From the NCBI RefSeq assembly GCF_003002915.1, contig NZ_PVTG01000001.1, forward strand, positions 248,001 to 312,000: 64,000 bases of DNA, read 5' to 3'. The stretch is from Geodermatophilus tzadiensis. Lineage in GTDB: Bacteria > Actinomycetota > Actinomycetes > Mycobacteriales > Geodermatophilaceae. Shown here one piece after another: positions 8,756-17,097 of the stretch (positions are counted from its first letter, which is position 1; each line of letters opens with the position of its first letter). Made by a program: the position numbers and the translations under genes. Under the pieces are notes generated by a model that did no database searches, was not told the origin of the DNA, and saw only the letters and a program-made list of their open reading frames with translations.

Positions 8756-11554
8756 TCACCGGGGGGTGACGGTGAGGGTGCCGGTGGTGGTGTTGCAGAC
8801 GATCCGGCCGTGCTCGAAGTCGCCGGCCCGCCCCTCGGGCACGGCGTACTCGTTGCTGGTGGGCAGGCCCAGCGCGCCGGCCGGGCCACCCTGGGCCAGG
8901 TAGGTGTCCAGGATCGCGCCGTGCACCTCGCGGGCGCCGGTGGCCGCCGAGGAGTAGATCCGCCCGCCCTGGAAGGTGCCCACCACCGCCTGCGTGCCCG
9001 CCACCGGCGTCTCGTCGGAGGTCGGATAGCCCAGGAAGGACTGCTCGCCGTTGAGCGAGGAGTACAGCTGCCGGATCCAGCCGTGCACCTCGAACGCCCC
9101 GGTGCCCGGTGACCAGTAGATCGCCGCACCGGAGGCGAACACGCTGGCCGCGCCGCGCCGGTCGGGCATGCCCAGCTGGTCGCTGACCGGCGCACCGATC
9201 CACGCCCCGGCCCCGCCCAGGGCGGTCCACTTCGCCGCGATCGGGCCCAGCACCACCCGCGCGCCGGTGCGCACCGAGGAGTAGACGACCCCGCCGGTGT
9301 AGTCCTGCAGCACCCCGGCGCCGTCGGCGGCCGGGCGCTCGTCCGACGTCGGCCAGCCCAGCGCACCACCGGGCCCGCCGGCGTCGGCCCACTTCTGCCC
9401 GATCCAGCCGTGCACCTCGAAGGCCTGCGCCGCCCCCGGCGCCCGGTACACCGACCCGCTCTGGAACGCGCTCACCGACCCGCCGGCCACCGGCTGGGGA
9501 TCGGCGGTCGGATAGCCCAGGAAGGAGCGCACCCCGCCCAGCGCCGTCCACTTCGCCGCGATCGGGCCGACCAGGTCGTGCGCGCCGGTGCGCGCACTGG
9601 AGACGATCAACCCGTTGGAGAACTCGCTGACCGCCCCCACCCCGTCCGGGGCGCGCTGCTCGTCGCTGACCGGATAGCCCACCGCCGCCGACCCGGCACC
9701 GGCGGCGATCCACCGCTGCCCGATCCAGCCGACCACCGCGTGCGCGCCGGTCTGCGCGGTGGAGTACACCGCGCCTCCGGCGAAGGTGTTGTACGCCCCG
9801 GCGGCCGTGGCGACCTCATCGGAGGTCGGGAAGCCCAGCACCCCGCCCTCGCGGCCCAGCGCCGTCCACTTGTCCAGCACCCAGCCCCACACCGCGTGCG
9901 CCCCGGTGCCCGCCGAGGAGGAGATCACCCCCCGCTGGAACGACTGCGTCACCCCACCGGCGACCCCGGTCTCCTCCGACGTCGGGAACCCCAGCACCGA
10001 CTGCTCCCGACCCAACGCCGTCCACCGGTCGAACACCCACCCCTTGACCCACTTCGAGCCGTGGGCCTGCGTCCAGTAGATGCCGCCGTTCTCGAAGAGG
10101 GCGTAGTAGCCGTCGCCGCGGGGGGTGGGCAGGTGGTCCGACGTGGGGGCGCCCAGTGCCTCGGGCCCGCCGAGCGCGAGGTAGCGGTTGAGGATGTCGC
10201 CCCACAGCGCGCGGGCGCCGGTGGTCGGGGTCCAGTACATCCGGCCGCCGCTGTACTGCTGCCAGACCGTGCCGGCGGTGATCCGCGCCGCGCCCACCGG
10301 GGACCCCAGCTGCGCCCGGATCGCCGGGTCGGAGGCGTACCGGGCGGGAATGCCCTGCAGGGACCCGGCCATCGCGGCCGTCACCCGGTTGCGGATCTCC
10401 GGCAGCCGGCCGTAGCCGTACTGGCCGGGACAGGTGGTGCTGCCGACGTCGCGGTGCCCGAAGACCGTCGGGAGGGTGACCTGCACCCCGGCGGCGTAGC
10501 GCGAGGTGCCGCCGCCGCCGGAGGTCAGCACGGTGCTGCCGCGCGGGTCGACGTTGTACAGGGCGAACTTCCACGCGATGACGGCGGCCACCGAGTCGAC
10601 CGTGGCCTGCGGGACGGCGACGGTGTCGTAGCTGCCGAGCATGGAGACGCCGAAGGTCCCGGTGTTGAAGCCCCCGGCGTGGGCGCCGACCACGGTGCTG
10701 GCCAGGCCGCCGTAGCGGCCCTCCCACAGGCGGCCGAACTTGTCGACGATCACGTTGTAGCCGATGTCGCCCCAGCCGCGGCTGACCGTGTGGTAGCGGT
10801 AGATCGAGCGCATCATCGCCGGCACCTGGTCGGCCGTGTAGCCGTTGGTGTCGGCCGTGTGGTGCAGCGTCGCGGCCTTGATCGTGGTCGCGTACTCGGG
10901 GTCCCAGGTGCGGATGTTCTCGTCGGCGCCCCACTGCGCGCGGGAGTACACCGGCGGCATGGTCGCCGCCGCGTTCGCGGTGTCCTGGATGTCGGGCTGG
11001 CCCAGGGACGTGTCGGCGTCGCTGTCACCCGGGTCGATCAGGTCGAGCTGGACGTCGGTCGGGGCCGCGCCGGAGCGGGTCACCAGCTCGACCTCGACGC
11101 CGGTGCTCGGCCCGGTCCACAGCGGGGAGGTGCCGCCGCGGGTGTCGGGGTCCCCGGCGACGTCGGCGTCCGGCTCCTGCTCGGCGTCCTCGGTGCCGAC
11201 CTCGGTCCAGGCGCCCCAGTCGCCGTCCGCGTCCTGCACGCGGACCTGCACGCGGACGTCGACGACGGCGGGGTCGGCCGCCCAGGTGACGCCGACCAGG
11301 GAGAACTCGTCGACGTCGGTGCGGGTGACGGTGAGCGTGGGCGCGCTGTCCGGGACGCCGGGCACCGGGTCGGTCGTGCCGTCCTGCACGTCGGCGTCCC
11401 CGGCGGGGTCCTCGACCGAGCCGAGGTCGACCTGCACGGCGGCGGTCTCGACCGGCTCGGGCTCCGGGGCCGGTGCGGCGTAGACGGGCAGCACGGTGAC
11501 GAGCGCCAGCAGCGCGGTGAACGCGAGCAGTCCCGTGACGAGGCGGCGACGCAA
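8756..11554 (-). CDS. Secreted N-acetylmuramoyl-L-alanine amidase (PGRP/Amidase_2) with LGFP repeats
   Basis: The 932-residue product probably cleaves peptidoglycan outside the membrane. A signal peptide (MRRRLVTGLLAFTALLALV) is followed by an acidic region of about 170 residues, then a PGRP/type-2 amidase domain. Its zinc-ligand pattern is LHHTAD (about residue 230), FGHRD (about 367) and TTCPG (about 375), so catalysis looks intact. About ten LGFP repeats follow; the last eight are the duplicated block. I chose a TTG start at 11554 because GGAGG sits six bases upstream and the signal peptide begins there; a GTG at 11584 is the alternative. This is the common actinobacterial design of a wall hydrolase tethered by LGFP repeats. 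Confidence 0.88.
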   Translation of the reverse strand: MRRRLVTGLLAFTALLALVTVLPVYAAPAPEPEPVETAAVQVDLGSVEDPAGDADVQDGTTDPVPGVPDSAPTLTVTRTDVDEFSLVGVTWAADPAVVDVRVQVRVQDADGDWGAWTEVGTEDAEQEPDADVAGDPDTRGGTSPLWTGPSTGVEVELVTRSGAAPTDVQLDLIDPGDSDADTSLGQPDIQDTANAAATMPPVYSRAQWGADENIRTWDPEYATTIKAATLHHTADTNGYTADQVPAMMRSIYRYHTVSRGWGDIGYNVIVDKFGRLWEGRYGGLASTVVGAHAGGFNTGTFGVSMLGSYDTVAVPQATVDSVAAVIAWKFALYNVDPRGSTVLTSGGGGTSRYAAGVQVTLPTVFGHRDVGSTTCPGQYGYGRLPEIRNRVTAAMAGSLQGIPARYASDPAIRAQLGSPVGAARITAGTVWQQYSGGRMYWTPTTGARALWGDILNRYLALGGPEALGAPTSDHLPTPRGDGYYALFENGGIYWTQAHGSKWVKGWVFDRWTALGREQSVLGFPTSEETGVAGGVTQSFQRGVISSSAGTGAHAVWGWVLDKWTALGREGGVLGFPTSDEVATAAGAYNTFAGGAVYSTAQTGAHAVVGWIGQRWIAAGAGSAAVGYPVSDEQRAPDGVGAVSEFSNGLIVSSARTGAHDLVGPIAAKWTALGGVRSFLGYPTADPQPVAGGSVSAFQSGSVYRAPGAAQAFEVHGWIGQKWADAGGPGGALGWPTSDERPAADGAGVLQDYTGGVVYSSVRTGARVVLGPIAAKWTALGGAGAWIGAPVSDQLGMPDRRGAASVFASGAAIYWSPGTGAFEVHGWIRQLYSSLNGEQSFLGYPTSDETPVAGTQAVVGTFQGGRIYSSAATGAREVHGAILDTYLAQGGPAGALGLPTSNEYAVPEGRAGDFEHGRIVCNTTTGTLTVTPR
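8765..10048 (-). repeat. 1,284-bp direct repeat, copy 2 (eight LGFP repeats)
   Basis: Partner of 5505-6788, in the same orientation and the same reading phase, at the 3' end of the amidase gene. The flanks are unrelated. No inverted terminal repeats, target-site duplications or transposase are visible at its edges. Confidence 0.97.
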
Positions 11555-11560
11555 GGGTGT

Positions 11561-11565
11561 CCTCC
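11561..11565 (-). promoter_or_regulatory. Shine-Dalgarno site that selects the TTG start of the LGFP amidase
   Basis: GGAGG on the minus strand is separated by six bases from TTG at 11554. It is the only strong ribosome site near the start of the signal peptide and argues against the upstream GTG. Confidence 0.75.
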
Positions 11566-11732
11566 GGTGTGCCGGGGTGCGCACGCCGGGGAGCGCACGG
11601 CTTCCCCTGGAGGATCGGCGCCGCCGGCACCCCGCCCGGTGCTCCGACACGGCCCGGCACCTGGGAGTCCGTCCCACCCGTCACACCCACCGCAGCCGAC
11701 CCCCGCGTGGGGGACCGGTCGGTCACACCGGC

Positions 11733-12608
11733 TCAGCCGAGGGTGCGCACCGCCCGGGCCAGCGCCTCGCGCCAGGGCCGCTGCGGGGGCAGCCCCGCGG
11801 CGAGCCAGGCGCTGCCGTCGAGCACCGACCAGGCCGGGCGGGGTGCCGGCCGGGGGAAGGCGGCCGTCGTCGTCGGCGAGACCAGCGCGGGGTCGGCGCC
11901 GAGCTCCTCGTAGACCGCCCGCGCGAGCCCGAACCAGCTCACCGCGCCGGCGTCGGTCCGGTGCAGCAGCGGCGGGACGGGCCCGGTCCGCTCCCCCACG
12001 GCGACCAGCCCGGCCGCCAGGTCGGCCGACCAGGTGGGCGAGCCGACCTGGTCGTCGACCACCGACACCGGGGCGCCGGCGGCGGCGCGGCCGGCCATCG
12101 TCCTCACGAAGTTGGCCCCGTGCCGGCCGTACACCCAGGCGGTGCGGACGACGGTGGCGTCCCCGCCGGCCGCAGCGACGGCGCGCTCGCCGAGCGCCTT
12201 GCTGCGCCCGTAGGCCGAGCGCGGGGCGACCGGGGCGTCGACCGGGTAGGGCGTGGTGGCGGTGCCGTCGAAGACGTAGTCGGTGGAGACGTGCACGAGC
12301 CGGGCGCGGCCGGCCAGCTCCTGCGCCAGCCAGCCCGGGGCGTGGCCGTTGACGACGGTGGCGGTGTCCTCGTCGGTCTCGGCGGCGTCGACCGCGGTGT
12401 AGGCGGCGGCGTTGACCAGCACGGCCCGGTCGGCGCGGACGCCGTCGAGCCAGGCCCGGACGGCGCCGCGGACCGCCGTCTCGTCGGTGAGGTCGAGCTC
12501 GGCCCGGCCCAGCGCGGTCACCGCGTCGCCGGGCCGGCCGGCGAGCACCTCGAGCAGGTCGTGCCCGAGCTGCCCGCGGGCGCCGGTGACCAGCCAGGCG
12601 GTGCTCAC
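11733..12608 (-). CDS. rmlD: dTDP-4-dehydrorhamnose reductase
   Basis: This 291-residue NAD(P)H-dependent SDR-superfamily enzyme reduces dTDP-4-keto-L-rhamnose to dTDP-L-rhamnose, the donor for the rhamnose linker of arabinogalactan. The nucleotide-binding motif TGARGQLG is at the N-terminus. NAAAYTAVDAAE, VSTDYVFDG and the YGRSK active-site motif are all present. GTG at 12608 overlaps the rmlB stop (GTGA), so the pair is translationally coupled. Length and motifs are canonical. Epimerase rmlC and thymidylyltransferase rmlA are not in this window. Confidence 0.95.
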   Translation of the reverse strand: MSTAWLVTGARGQLGHDLLEVLAGRPGDAVTALGRAELDLTDETAVRGAVRAWLDGVRADRAVLVNAAAYTAVDAAETDEDTATVVNGHAPGWLAQELAGRARLVHVSTDYVFDGTATTPYPVDAPVAPRSAYGRSKALGERAVAAAGGDATVVRTAWVYGRHGANFVRTMAGRAAAGAPVSVVDDQVGSPTWSADLAAGLVAVGERTGPVPPLLHRTDAGAVSWFGLARAVYEELGADPALVSPTTTAAFPRPAPRPAWSVLDGSAWLAAGLPPQRPWREALARAVRTLG

Positions 12609-13627
12609 GCCTCCGGGTCCGGCGCGACGGGGGCGCGGTGGGCCGTCGCGGCGGCGGCCTTGAGCGGCTCCCACCACGCGCGGTTGTCGCGGTACCACTG
12701 CACGGTCAGCGCCAGGCCCTCCTCGAAGGGCACCTGCGGCGCGTACCCCAGCGCCGCGGTCCTGGAGTAGTCGACCGAGTAGCGCAGGTCGTGGCCACCG
12801 CCGCGCGGGTCGACGATGGGCTGCACGTAGCTCCAGTCGCGCCCCGTGGCCTCGAGCAGCTTCTCGGTGAGCTCGCGGTTGGACAGCTCCCGGCCGCCCC
12901 CGATGTTGTAGTACTCGCCGGGCAGGCCCTTGTCGACGACGAGCTGGATGCCCCGGCAGTGGTCGTCGACGAACAGCCAGTCGCGGACGTTGGCGCCCTC
13001 GCCGTAGAGCGGCACCGGCTGCCCGTCGAGCAGGTTGGTGACGAACAGCGGGATGACCTTCTCGGGGAAGTGGTAGGGCCCGTAGTTGTTGCTGCAGCGG
13101 GTCACCGAGATGTCCAGGCCGTAGGTCTTGGCGTAGGCGCGGGCGACGAGGTCGCTGCCGGCCTTGGCCGCCGAGTACGGCGAGTTCGGCTCGAGCAGGG
13201 AGTCCTCGGTCCAGGAGCCCTCGTCGATGGAGCCGTAGACCTCGTCGGTGGACACGTGCAGCACCCGGCGCACGCCGTGCCGCAGCGCCGCCTCGAAGAC
13301 CTGCTGCGCGCCGAGCACGTTGGTCAGCACGAAGTCGGCCGCGCCGTGGATGGACCGGTCGACGTGCGACTCGGCGGCGAAGTTGACGACCAGGTCGTGC
13401 CCGGGGACGGCGGCGTCGAGGTCCTCGCGGCTGCAGATGTCGCCGCGCACGAAGCGGAACCGCGGGCTGTCGGCCACCGGGGCGAGGTTGGCGGGGTTGC
13501 CCGCGTAGGTCAGCTTGTCGAAGACGGTCACCTCGGCGTCCTCGTAGCCGGGGTAACCGCCGGTCAGCATCGTCCGGACGTAGTGCGAGCCGATGAAGCC
13601 CGCTCCGCCGGTCACCAGCACGCGCAT
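12605..13627 (-). CDS. rmlB: dTDP-glucose 4,6-dehydratase
   Basis: This 340-residue extended SDR enzyme oxidises and dehydrates dTDP-glucose to dTDP-4-keto-6-deoxyglucose. GGAGFIGS (residues 7-14) binds NAD. The catalytic STDEVYGS motif places Thr127-Asp128-Glu129 and YSAAK gives Tyr151 and Lys155. The ATG at 13627 has GGAGG upstream. It is the first gene of the rmlB-rmlD operon, divergent from the LytR-CpsA-Psr gene across 183 bases. Both gene products contribute to the linker joining galactan to peptidoglycan. Confidence 0.97.
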   Translation of the reverse strand: MRVLVTGGAGFIGSHYVRTMLTGGYPGYEDAEVTVFDKLTYAGNPANLAPVADSPRFRFVRGDICSREDLDAAVPGHDLVVNFAAESHVDRSIHGAADFVLTNVLGAQQVFEAALRHGVRRVLHVSTDEVYGSIDEGSWTEDSLLEPNSPYSAAKAGSDLVARAYAKTYGLDISVTRCSNNYGPYHFPEKVIPLFVTNLLDGQPVPLYGEGANVRDWLFVDDHCRGIQLVVDKGLPGEYYNIGGGRELSNRELTEKLLEATGRDWSYVQPIVDPRGGGHDLRYSVDYSRTAALGYAPQVPFEEGLALTVQWYRDNRAWWEPLKAAAATAHRAPVAPDPEA

Positions 13628-13797
13628 GGCTGCATCCTCCGTCGGGCTGCGGCCGCGGGCATCCTCCCCCGGTGTGACGTCTGGGGCGCGTGGGGCCGGC
13701 CGCGACTCGTCGGGCGGCCGGTGTCAGACGGGCGGGGGCGACGGCGAGACGGAGCGTTCCGCCGTGTCGCGGGCCCGGCGGGTCCACCCGGCGCCCC

Positions 13798-13803
13798 TAA
13801 CCT
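13798..13803 (+). promoter_or_regulatory. Probable -10 box of a leaderless promoter for the LCP gene
   Basis: TAACCT lies seven bases before the GTG at 13811 with no Shine-Dalgarno site, so transcription would start at or beside the start codon. Confidence 0.6.
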
Positions 13804-13810
13804 CGGTCCC

Positions 13811-15385
13811 GTGAGCCGAGACCGCAACGAGCGAGGCGGGTCCTCGGGCCGGCCCCTCCCGGCCCGGCTCGACCCGCGCGCCGGCCGTCCTCCCCGCAGC
13901 GTCCGCGGCCAGGCGGCTCCCGCCCGGACCGGGCAGCGCGACGACGACGAGCGCGCCGTTCGCGGGCGGTCGCGCACCGGCCGGGGCGCCGTCGTGGCGC
14001 GCGCGGTCGCCGCCGTCCTGTCGGTGGTGCTGCTCGGCGCCAGCGGCTGGGGCTGGTACCTCGGCCGCGTCGCGGAGGCCACGGTCAACCGCACCGACGC
14101 CATCCCGACGGCGGGCAACTCCAACGCCGGCGACGCCCCCGAGGCGATGAACCTGCTGCTGGTGGGCAACGACAGCCGCTCGCAGCTGTCCGAGGAGCAG
14201 CTGGCCGAGCTCAGCGCCGGCACCGACTCCGGCATCAACACCGACACGATGATCCTGGTGCACGTCCCGGCCGACGGGTCGCGCGCCTCGTTCGTGTCGT
14301 TCCCGCGCGACTCCTACGTGGAGATCCCCGGCCACGGGATGGACAAGCTCAACGCCGCCTACGCCTACGGCTACGGCGAGGTCGACGACTCCGCGCCCGA
14401 GGAGGAGCGCGCCGCCGGCGGCGCGCAGCTGCTGGTGCAGACGATCAGCCAGCTGACCGGCCTGATGATCGACCACTACGCCGAGGTCGACCTGCTCGGC
14501 TTCTTCGAGCTCAGCAGCGTCGTCGGCGGCGTCGAGGTCAACCTCTGCGCGCCCGTGGACGACTCGGCCTACTCCGGCGCGGTGTTCGACGCCGGCGTGC
14601 AGACGATCGCGGGCGCCGAGGCGCTGGCCTTCGTCCGGCAGCGGCACGGCCTGCCGCGCGGCGACCTCGACCGCATCGTGCGCCAGCAGGTGTTCATGGC
14701 CGGTGTGCTGCGCAAGATCCTCGACGAGGACGTGCTGCTCGACCTGGGCAAGCAGCGGCAGCTGGTGGAGGCGGCCTCGCAGTCGCTGACCATCGACCGC
14801 GACCTGGTGCTGCTCGAGCTGGCGCAGCAGATGCAGGCCGTCACCGCCGGCAGCATCGAGTTCCAGACCGTGCCCATCGTCGGCGACGACCGCGACGACG
14901 AGGGCCGCTCCATCCTCCGGCTGGCCGACGAGGACGACCTGCACGCCTTCTTCGCCGACCTGTCGGCCGAGCCGGAGCAGGCGGCCGCGCCCACCGCGGA
15001 AGCCCCGCCGACGGCCGCGCCGTCGGAGGTGTCGGTCGAGGTCTACAACGGCTCGGGCATCCCCGGCCTGGCCGGCGAGGCAGGCACCGCCCTGGAGGAC
15101 GCCGGGTTCACCGTGACCAGCACCGGCAACGCCTCGAGCAGCGACTACACGCAGACGACGATCCGTCACGCCGCGGGCGACGAGGCACTGGCCGCGGCCC
15201 TGGCCGCACAGGTCCCCGGCGCGGTGACCGAGGCGAGCGAGGACCCCTCCCCCGGCACGGTCCAGCTCGTCCTGGGCGAGGACTTCAACGGCGTCGGCCA
15301 GCAGACCACCCCGCAGGCCCCGGCGCCGACCGCCACGGCGGCCGAGCCCCCGCGGACGGCGGCGGACACCTCCTGCATCAACTGA
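13811..15385 (+). CDS. LytR-CpsA-Psr (LCP) family glycopolymer ligase with LytR_C domain
   Basis: The 524-residue membrane-anchored enzyme probably transfers undecaprenyl-phosphate-linked arabinogalactan or a related polymer onto peptidoglycan. An Arg/Pro-rich cytoplasmic N-terminus (about 55 residues) leads to one membrane helix (about 58-84). The LCP core then shows NLLLVGNDSRS, VSFPRDSYVEIPG with the conserved basic and acidic residues, KLNAAYAYG and FVRQRHGLPRGDLDRI. A C-terminal LytR_C domain (about 410-500, with VEVYNGSGIPGLA) precedes a Pro/Thr-rich tail. The GTG start fits a leaderless promoter. Nearby glf, rml and glfT genes support arabinogalactan ligation (Lcp1-like), but a wall teichoic-acid-like substrate cannot be excluded. 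Confidence 0.9.
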   Translation: MSRDRNERGGSSGRPLPARLDPRAGRPPRSVRGQAAPARTGQRDDDERAVRGRSRTGRGAVVARAVAAVLSVVLLGASGWGWYLGRVAEATVNRTDAIPTAGNSNAGDAPEAMNLLLVGNDSRSQLSEEQLAELSAGTDSGINTDTMILVHVPADGSRASFVSFPRDSYVEIPGHGMDKLNAAYAYGYGEVDDSAPEEERAAGGAQLLVQTISQLTGLMIDHYAEVDLLGFFELSSVVGGVEVNLCAPVDDSAYSGAVFDAGVQTIAGAEALAFVRQRHGLPRGDLDRIVRQQVFMAGVLRKILDEDVLLDLGKQRQLVEAASQSLTIDRDLVLLELAQQMQAVTAGSIEFQTVPIVGDDRDDEGRSILRLADEDDLHAFFADLSAEPEQAAAPTAEAPPTAAPSEVSVEVYNGSGIPGLAGEAGTALEDAGFTVTSTGNASSSDYTQTTIRHAAGDEALAAALAAQVPGAVTEASEDPSPGTVQLVLGEDFNGVGQQTTPQAPAPTATAAEPPRTAADTSCIN

Positions 15386-15412
15386 CGCCCTGCGCCGGCT
15401 GACGGCGTCGCG

Positions 15413-15456
15413 AGACGGGTCGGGCCCCTCCCAGCCGGGAGGGGCCCGACCCGTCT
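15413..15456. terminator. Strong hairpin terminator after the LCP gene
   Basis: A perfect 20-bp stem (15413-15432 with 15437-15456) and a 4-base loop start 28 bases after the LCP stop. It resembles the hairpin at 2850 in design, with a long GC-rich stem and no T-run. Confidence 0.8.
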
Positions 15457-16018
15457 GTGTGTCCGTCCCTGCGTCCGCCCGTCGGTGCCGTGAGCCGGCC
15501 GGTGCTGGTGGCCCCGGGGCCGCCGCACGCCCAGGACGCCGGACCCGGTGGCCGGACCCGGTGGCCGGACCCGGTGGCCGGACCCGGTGGCCGGACCCGG
15601 TGGCCGGACCCGGTGCCCGGGCAGGACGGGGCGGCACGGACACGGCCGGGTGACCGGCAGCCCGTGGCCCGGCGGTCGTGGGAGGGTCGGCCGCCACCGT
15701 GCCGCGGCCGTCCTGCCGTGCCGTGCCGTCGCGCCGTGGGCCCTCGTCCTGCAGTCACGTCGGGCGGCCGCGCCGGGTGGCCGCGGGCGGGGTGGGTCCT
15801 GGCACACGGGAGGCGGCGCGGCGACCGGGTCGGCGCCGTCCTCCCGGGCGGACCCACCGCGGGGAGCCGCCACGGCCGGGCCGCCGGTGGGCGCCGGGAG
15901 CGCTGCCGTCGGGGCCGCCGTCCCCGGCCGGACGCGGGGCTCCACGTCCCGGGGACCCGCGCCCATCGGACGGCCGGGGTCCCCGCACGGGACCGCCCCA
16001 CAGGGTCCGGACACGCCG
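15457..16018. other. Non-coding spacer between convergent LCP and ubiA genes
   Basis: About 560 bases, the longest gene-free stretch in the window. Open frames cross it, but their translations are Arg/Gly/Pro-rich with no recognisable domain, start site or codon pattern. It holds a 13-bp tandem array at its left end. I see no gene, promoter or mobile-element end in the rest. Confidence 0.6.
15541..15618. repeat. Six tandem copies of a 13-bp unit
   Basis: The unit GGACCCGGTGGCC is repeated five times exactly from 15541 and a sixth time with one change (GGACCCGGTGCCC). There is no spacer between units, so it is a simple direct-repeat array, possibly a slippage product in non-coding DNA. Confidence 0.95.
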
Positions 16019-16050
16019 GCGCCCCGCCCGGCAGGAGCCGGACGGGGCGC
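16019..16050 (-). terminator. Hairpin terminator after ubiA
   Basis: A 14-bp inverted repeat with one mismatch (16019-16032 with 16037-16050) and an AGGA loop lies 33 bases beyond the ubiA stop. Confidence 0.65.
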
Positions 16051-16083
16051 GGGGGCGGGAGGCCGGGCGGACCCGGCGCGGGG

Positions 16084-17097
16084 TCAGCGGGTGTAGATGC
16101 CGATCCCCACGACGGCGGCCCACAGGACGCCGAGGACGAGCAGGACCCGGTCGCCGAGGACGATCTCCTCGGGAGCGCCGGCCTCGCCCTTGTCCACGTC
16201 GCGGGCGTAGCGCAGCACGGCCATCACGAAGGGCGCGATGGAGATCGTCGACCAGGGCACGCCCTCCTGCGTGCGGCCCATCTCGAAGGCCCACAGGCAG
16301 TAGGCGGTGCAGGCGACGCCGGCGGACAGGCTCCACACGAAGCGCAGGTAGCTGGCCGAGTACTCCTGGAGCGTCTTGCGGGTGGCCGCGGCGTCCCCGA
16401 GGACGACGAGCTCGGAGTACCGCTTGCCGGCCACCATGAACAGCGAGCCGAAGGCGGCGACGAGCAGGAACCACTGCGACAGGGCCAGGCCCGCGGCCAC
16501 ACCGCCGGCGATGCCGCGCAGGAGGAAGCCGGAGGCGACCACCGCGAGGTCGATGACCGGCTGGTTCTTCAGGAAGAGGCAGTACGCCAGCTGGATGACC
16601 ACGTAGGCGCCGAGCACCCCGGCCAGCGCCGGGCGGGTGAGCAGCACCGCCGCCACGAGCGCCGTCGCGAAGAGCACCACGGCCATCGCCACGGCCAGCC
16701 AGCGCGGGATGATGCCGGCGGCGATCGGCCGGAACCGCTTGCGCGGGTGCCGGCGGTCCTCGAGGACGTCGATCGTGTCGTTGACCAGGTAGACCGCCGA
16801 CGAGGCCAGGCAGAACAGCAGGAACGCCACCGCGGTCGGGCCGAGCACCTCGGGCCGGTGCACGACGCCCGCGGCCATCGGCGCCGCCAGCACCAGGACG
16901 TTCTTGACCCACTGGCGGGGGCGGACCGACCGCACGAGCGCCCAGGCGAAGGTGCCGCGCCACCCGGGGAGCCGGGGCGGCAGCGGCGGGTTGGCGGAGC
17001 GGGTGCTCGGGGCGACCTCCGCCGCGGGGGCCGGCGCCGGCGGGACCTCCGGCGGGGCGCCGCTCGGGCGGGACTGCGGGGACACGGTCACGGTCAT
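16084..17097 (-). CDS. ubiA: Decaprenyl-phosphate phosphoribosyltransferase (DPPR synthase, UbiA family)
   Basis: This membrane prenyltransferase-fold enzyme joins decaprenyl phosphate to phosphoribosyl pyrophosphate, the first committed step to decaprenyl-phospho-arabinose. The 337 residues include a Pro-rich N-terminal extension (about 45 residues), the metal-binding motif NDTIDVLED (Asn106, Asp107, Asp110, Asp114) and about eight to nine hydrophobic helices. Rv3806c is 302 residues. The ATG at 17097 overlaps the stop of the PAP2 phosphatase (ATGA). The pair corresponds to Rv3806c-Rv3807c, although in mycobacteria it adjoins glfT2 and here it lies 13 kb away. The mycobacterial downstream partner aftB is absent. 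Confidence 0.93.
   Translation of the reverse strand: MTVTVSPQSRPSGAPPEVPPAPAPAAEVAPSTRSANPPLPPRLPGWRGTFAWALVRSVRPRQWVKNVLVLAAPMAAGVVHRPEVLGPTAVAFLLFCLASSAVYLVNDTIDVLEDRRHPRKRFRPIAAGIIPRWLAVAMAVVLFATALVAAVLLTRPALAGVLGAYVVIQLAYCLFLKNQPVIDLAVVASGFLLRGIAGGVAAGLALSQWFLLVAAFGSLFMVAGKRYSELVVLGDAAATRKTLQEYSASYLRFVWSLSAGVACTAYCLWAFEMGRTQEGVPWSTISIAPFVMAVLRYARDVDKGEAGAPEEIVLGDRVLLVLGVLWAAVVGIGIYTR

Noticed and set aside
5505-10048. The 1.28-kb duplication as an insertion sequence or composite transposon
   Set aside because: The block is wholly coding for LGFP repeats, has no transposase, and shows no terminal inverted repeats or target duplications.
15541-15618. 13-bp tandem repeats as a CRISPR array or attachment site
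   Set aside because: The units are contiguous with no spacers and no cas or integrase genes are near.
15166-16014. Minus-strand frame spanning the 3' end of the LCP gene and the spacer
   Set aside because: Overlaps a secure gene on the other strand and reads as low-complexity Pro/Arg/Gly sequence driven by the 13-bp repeats.
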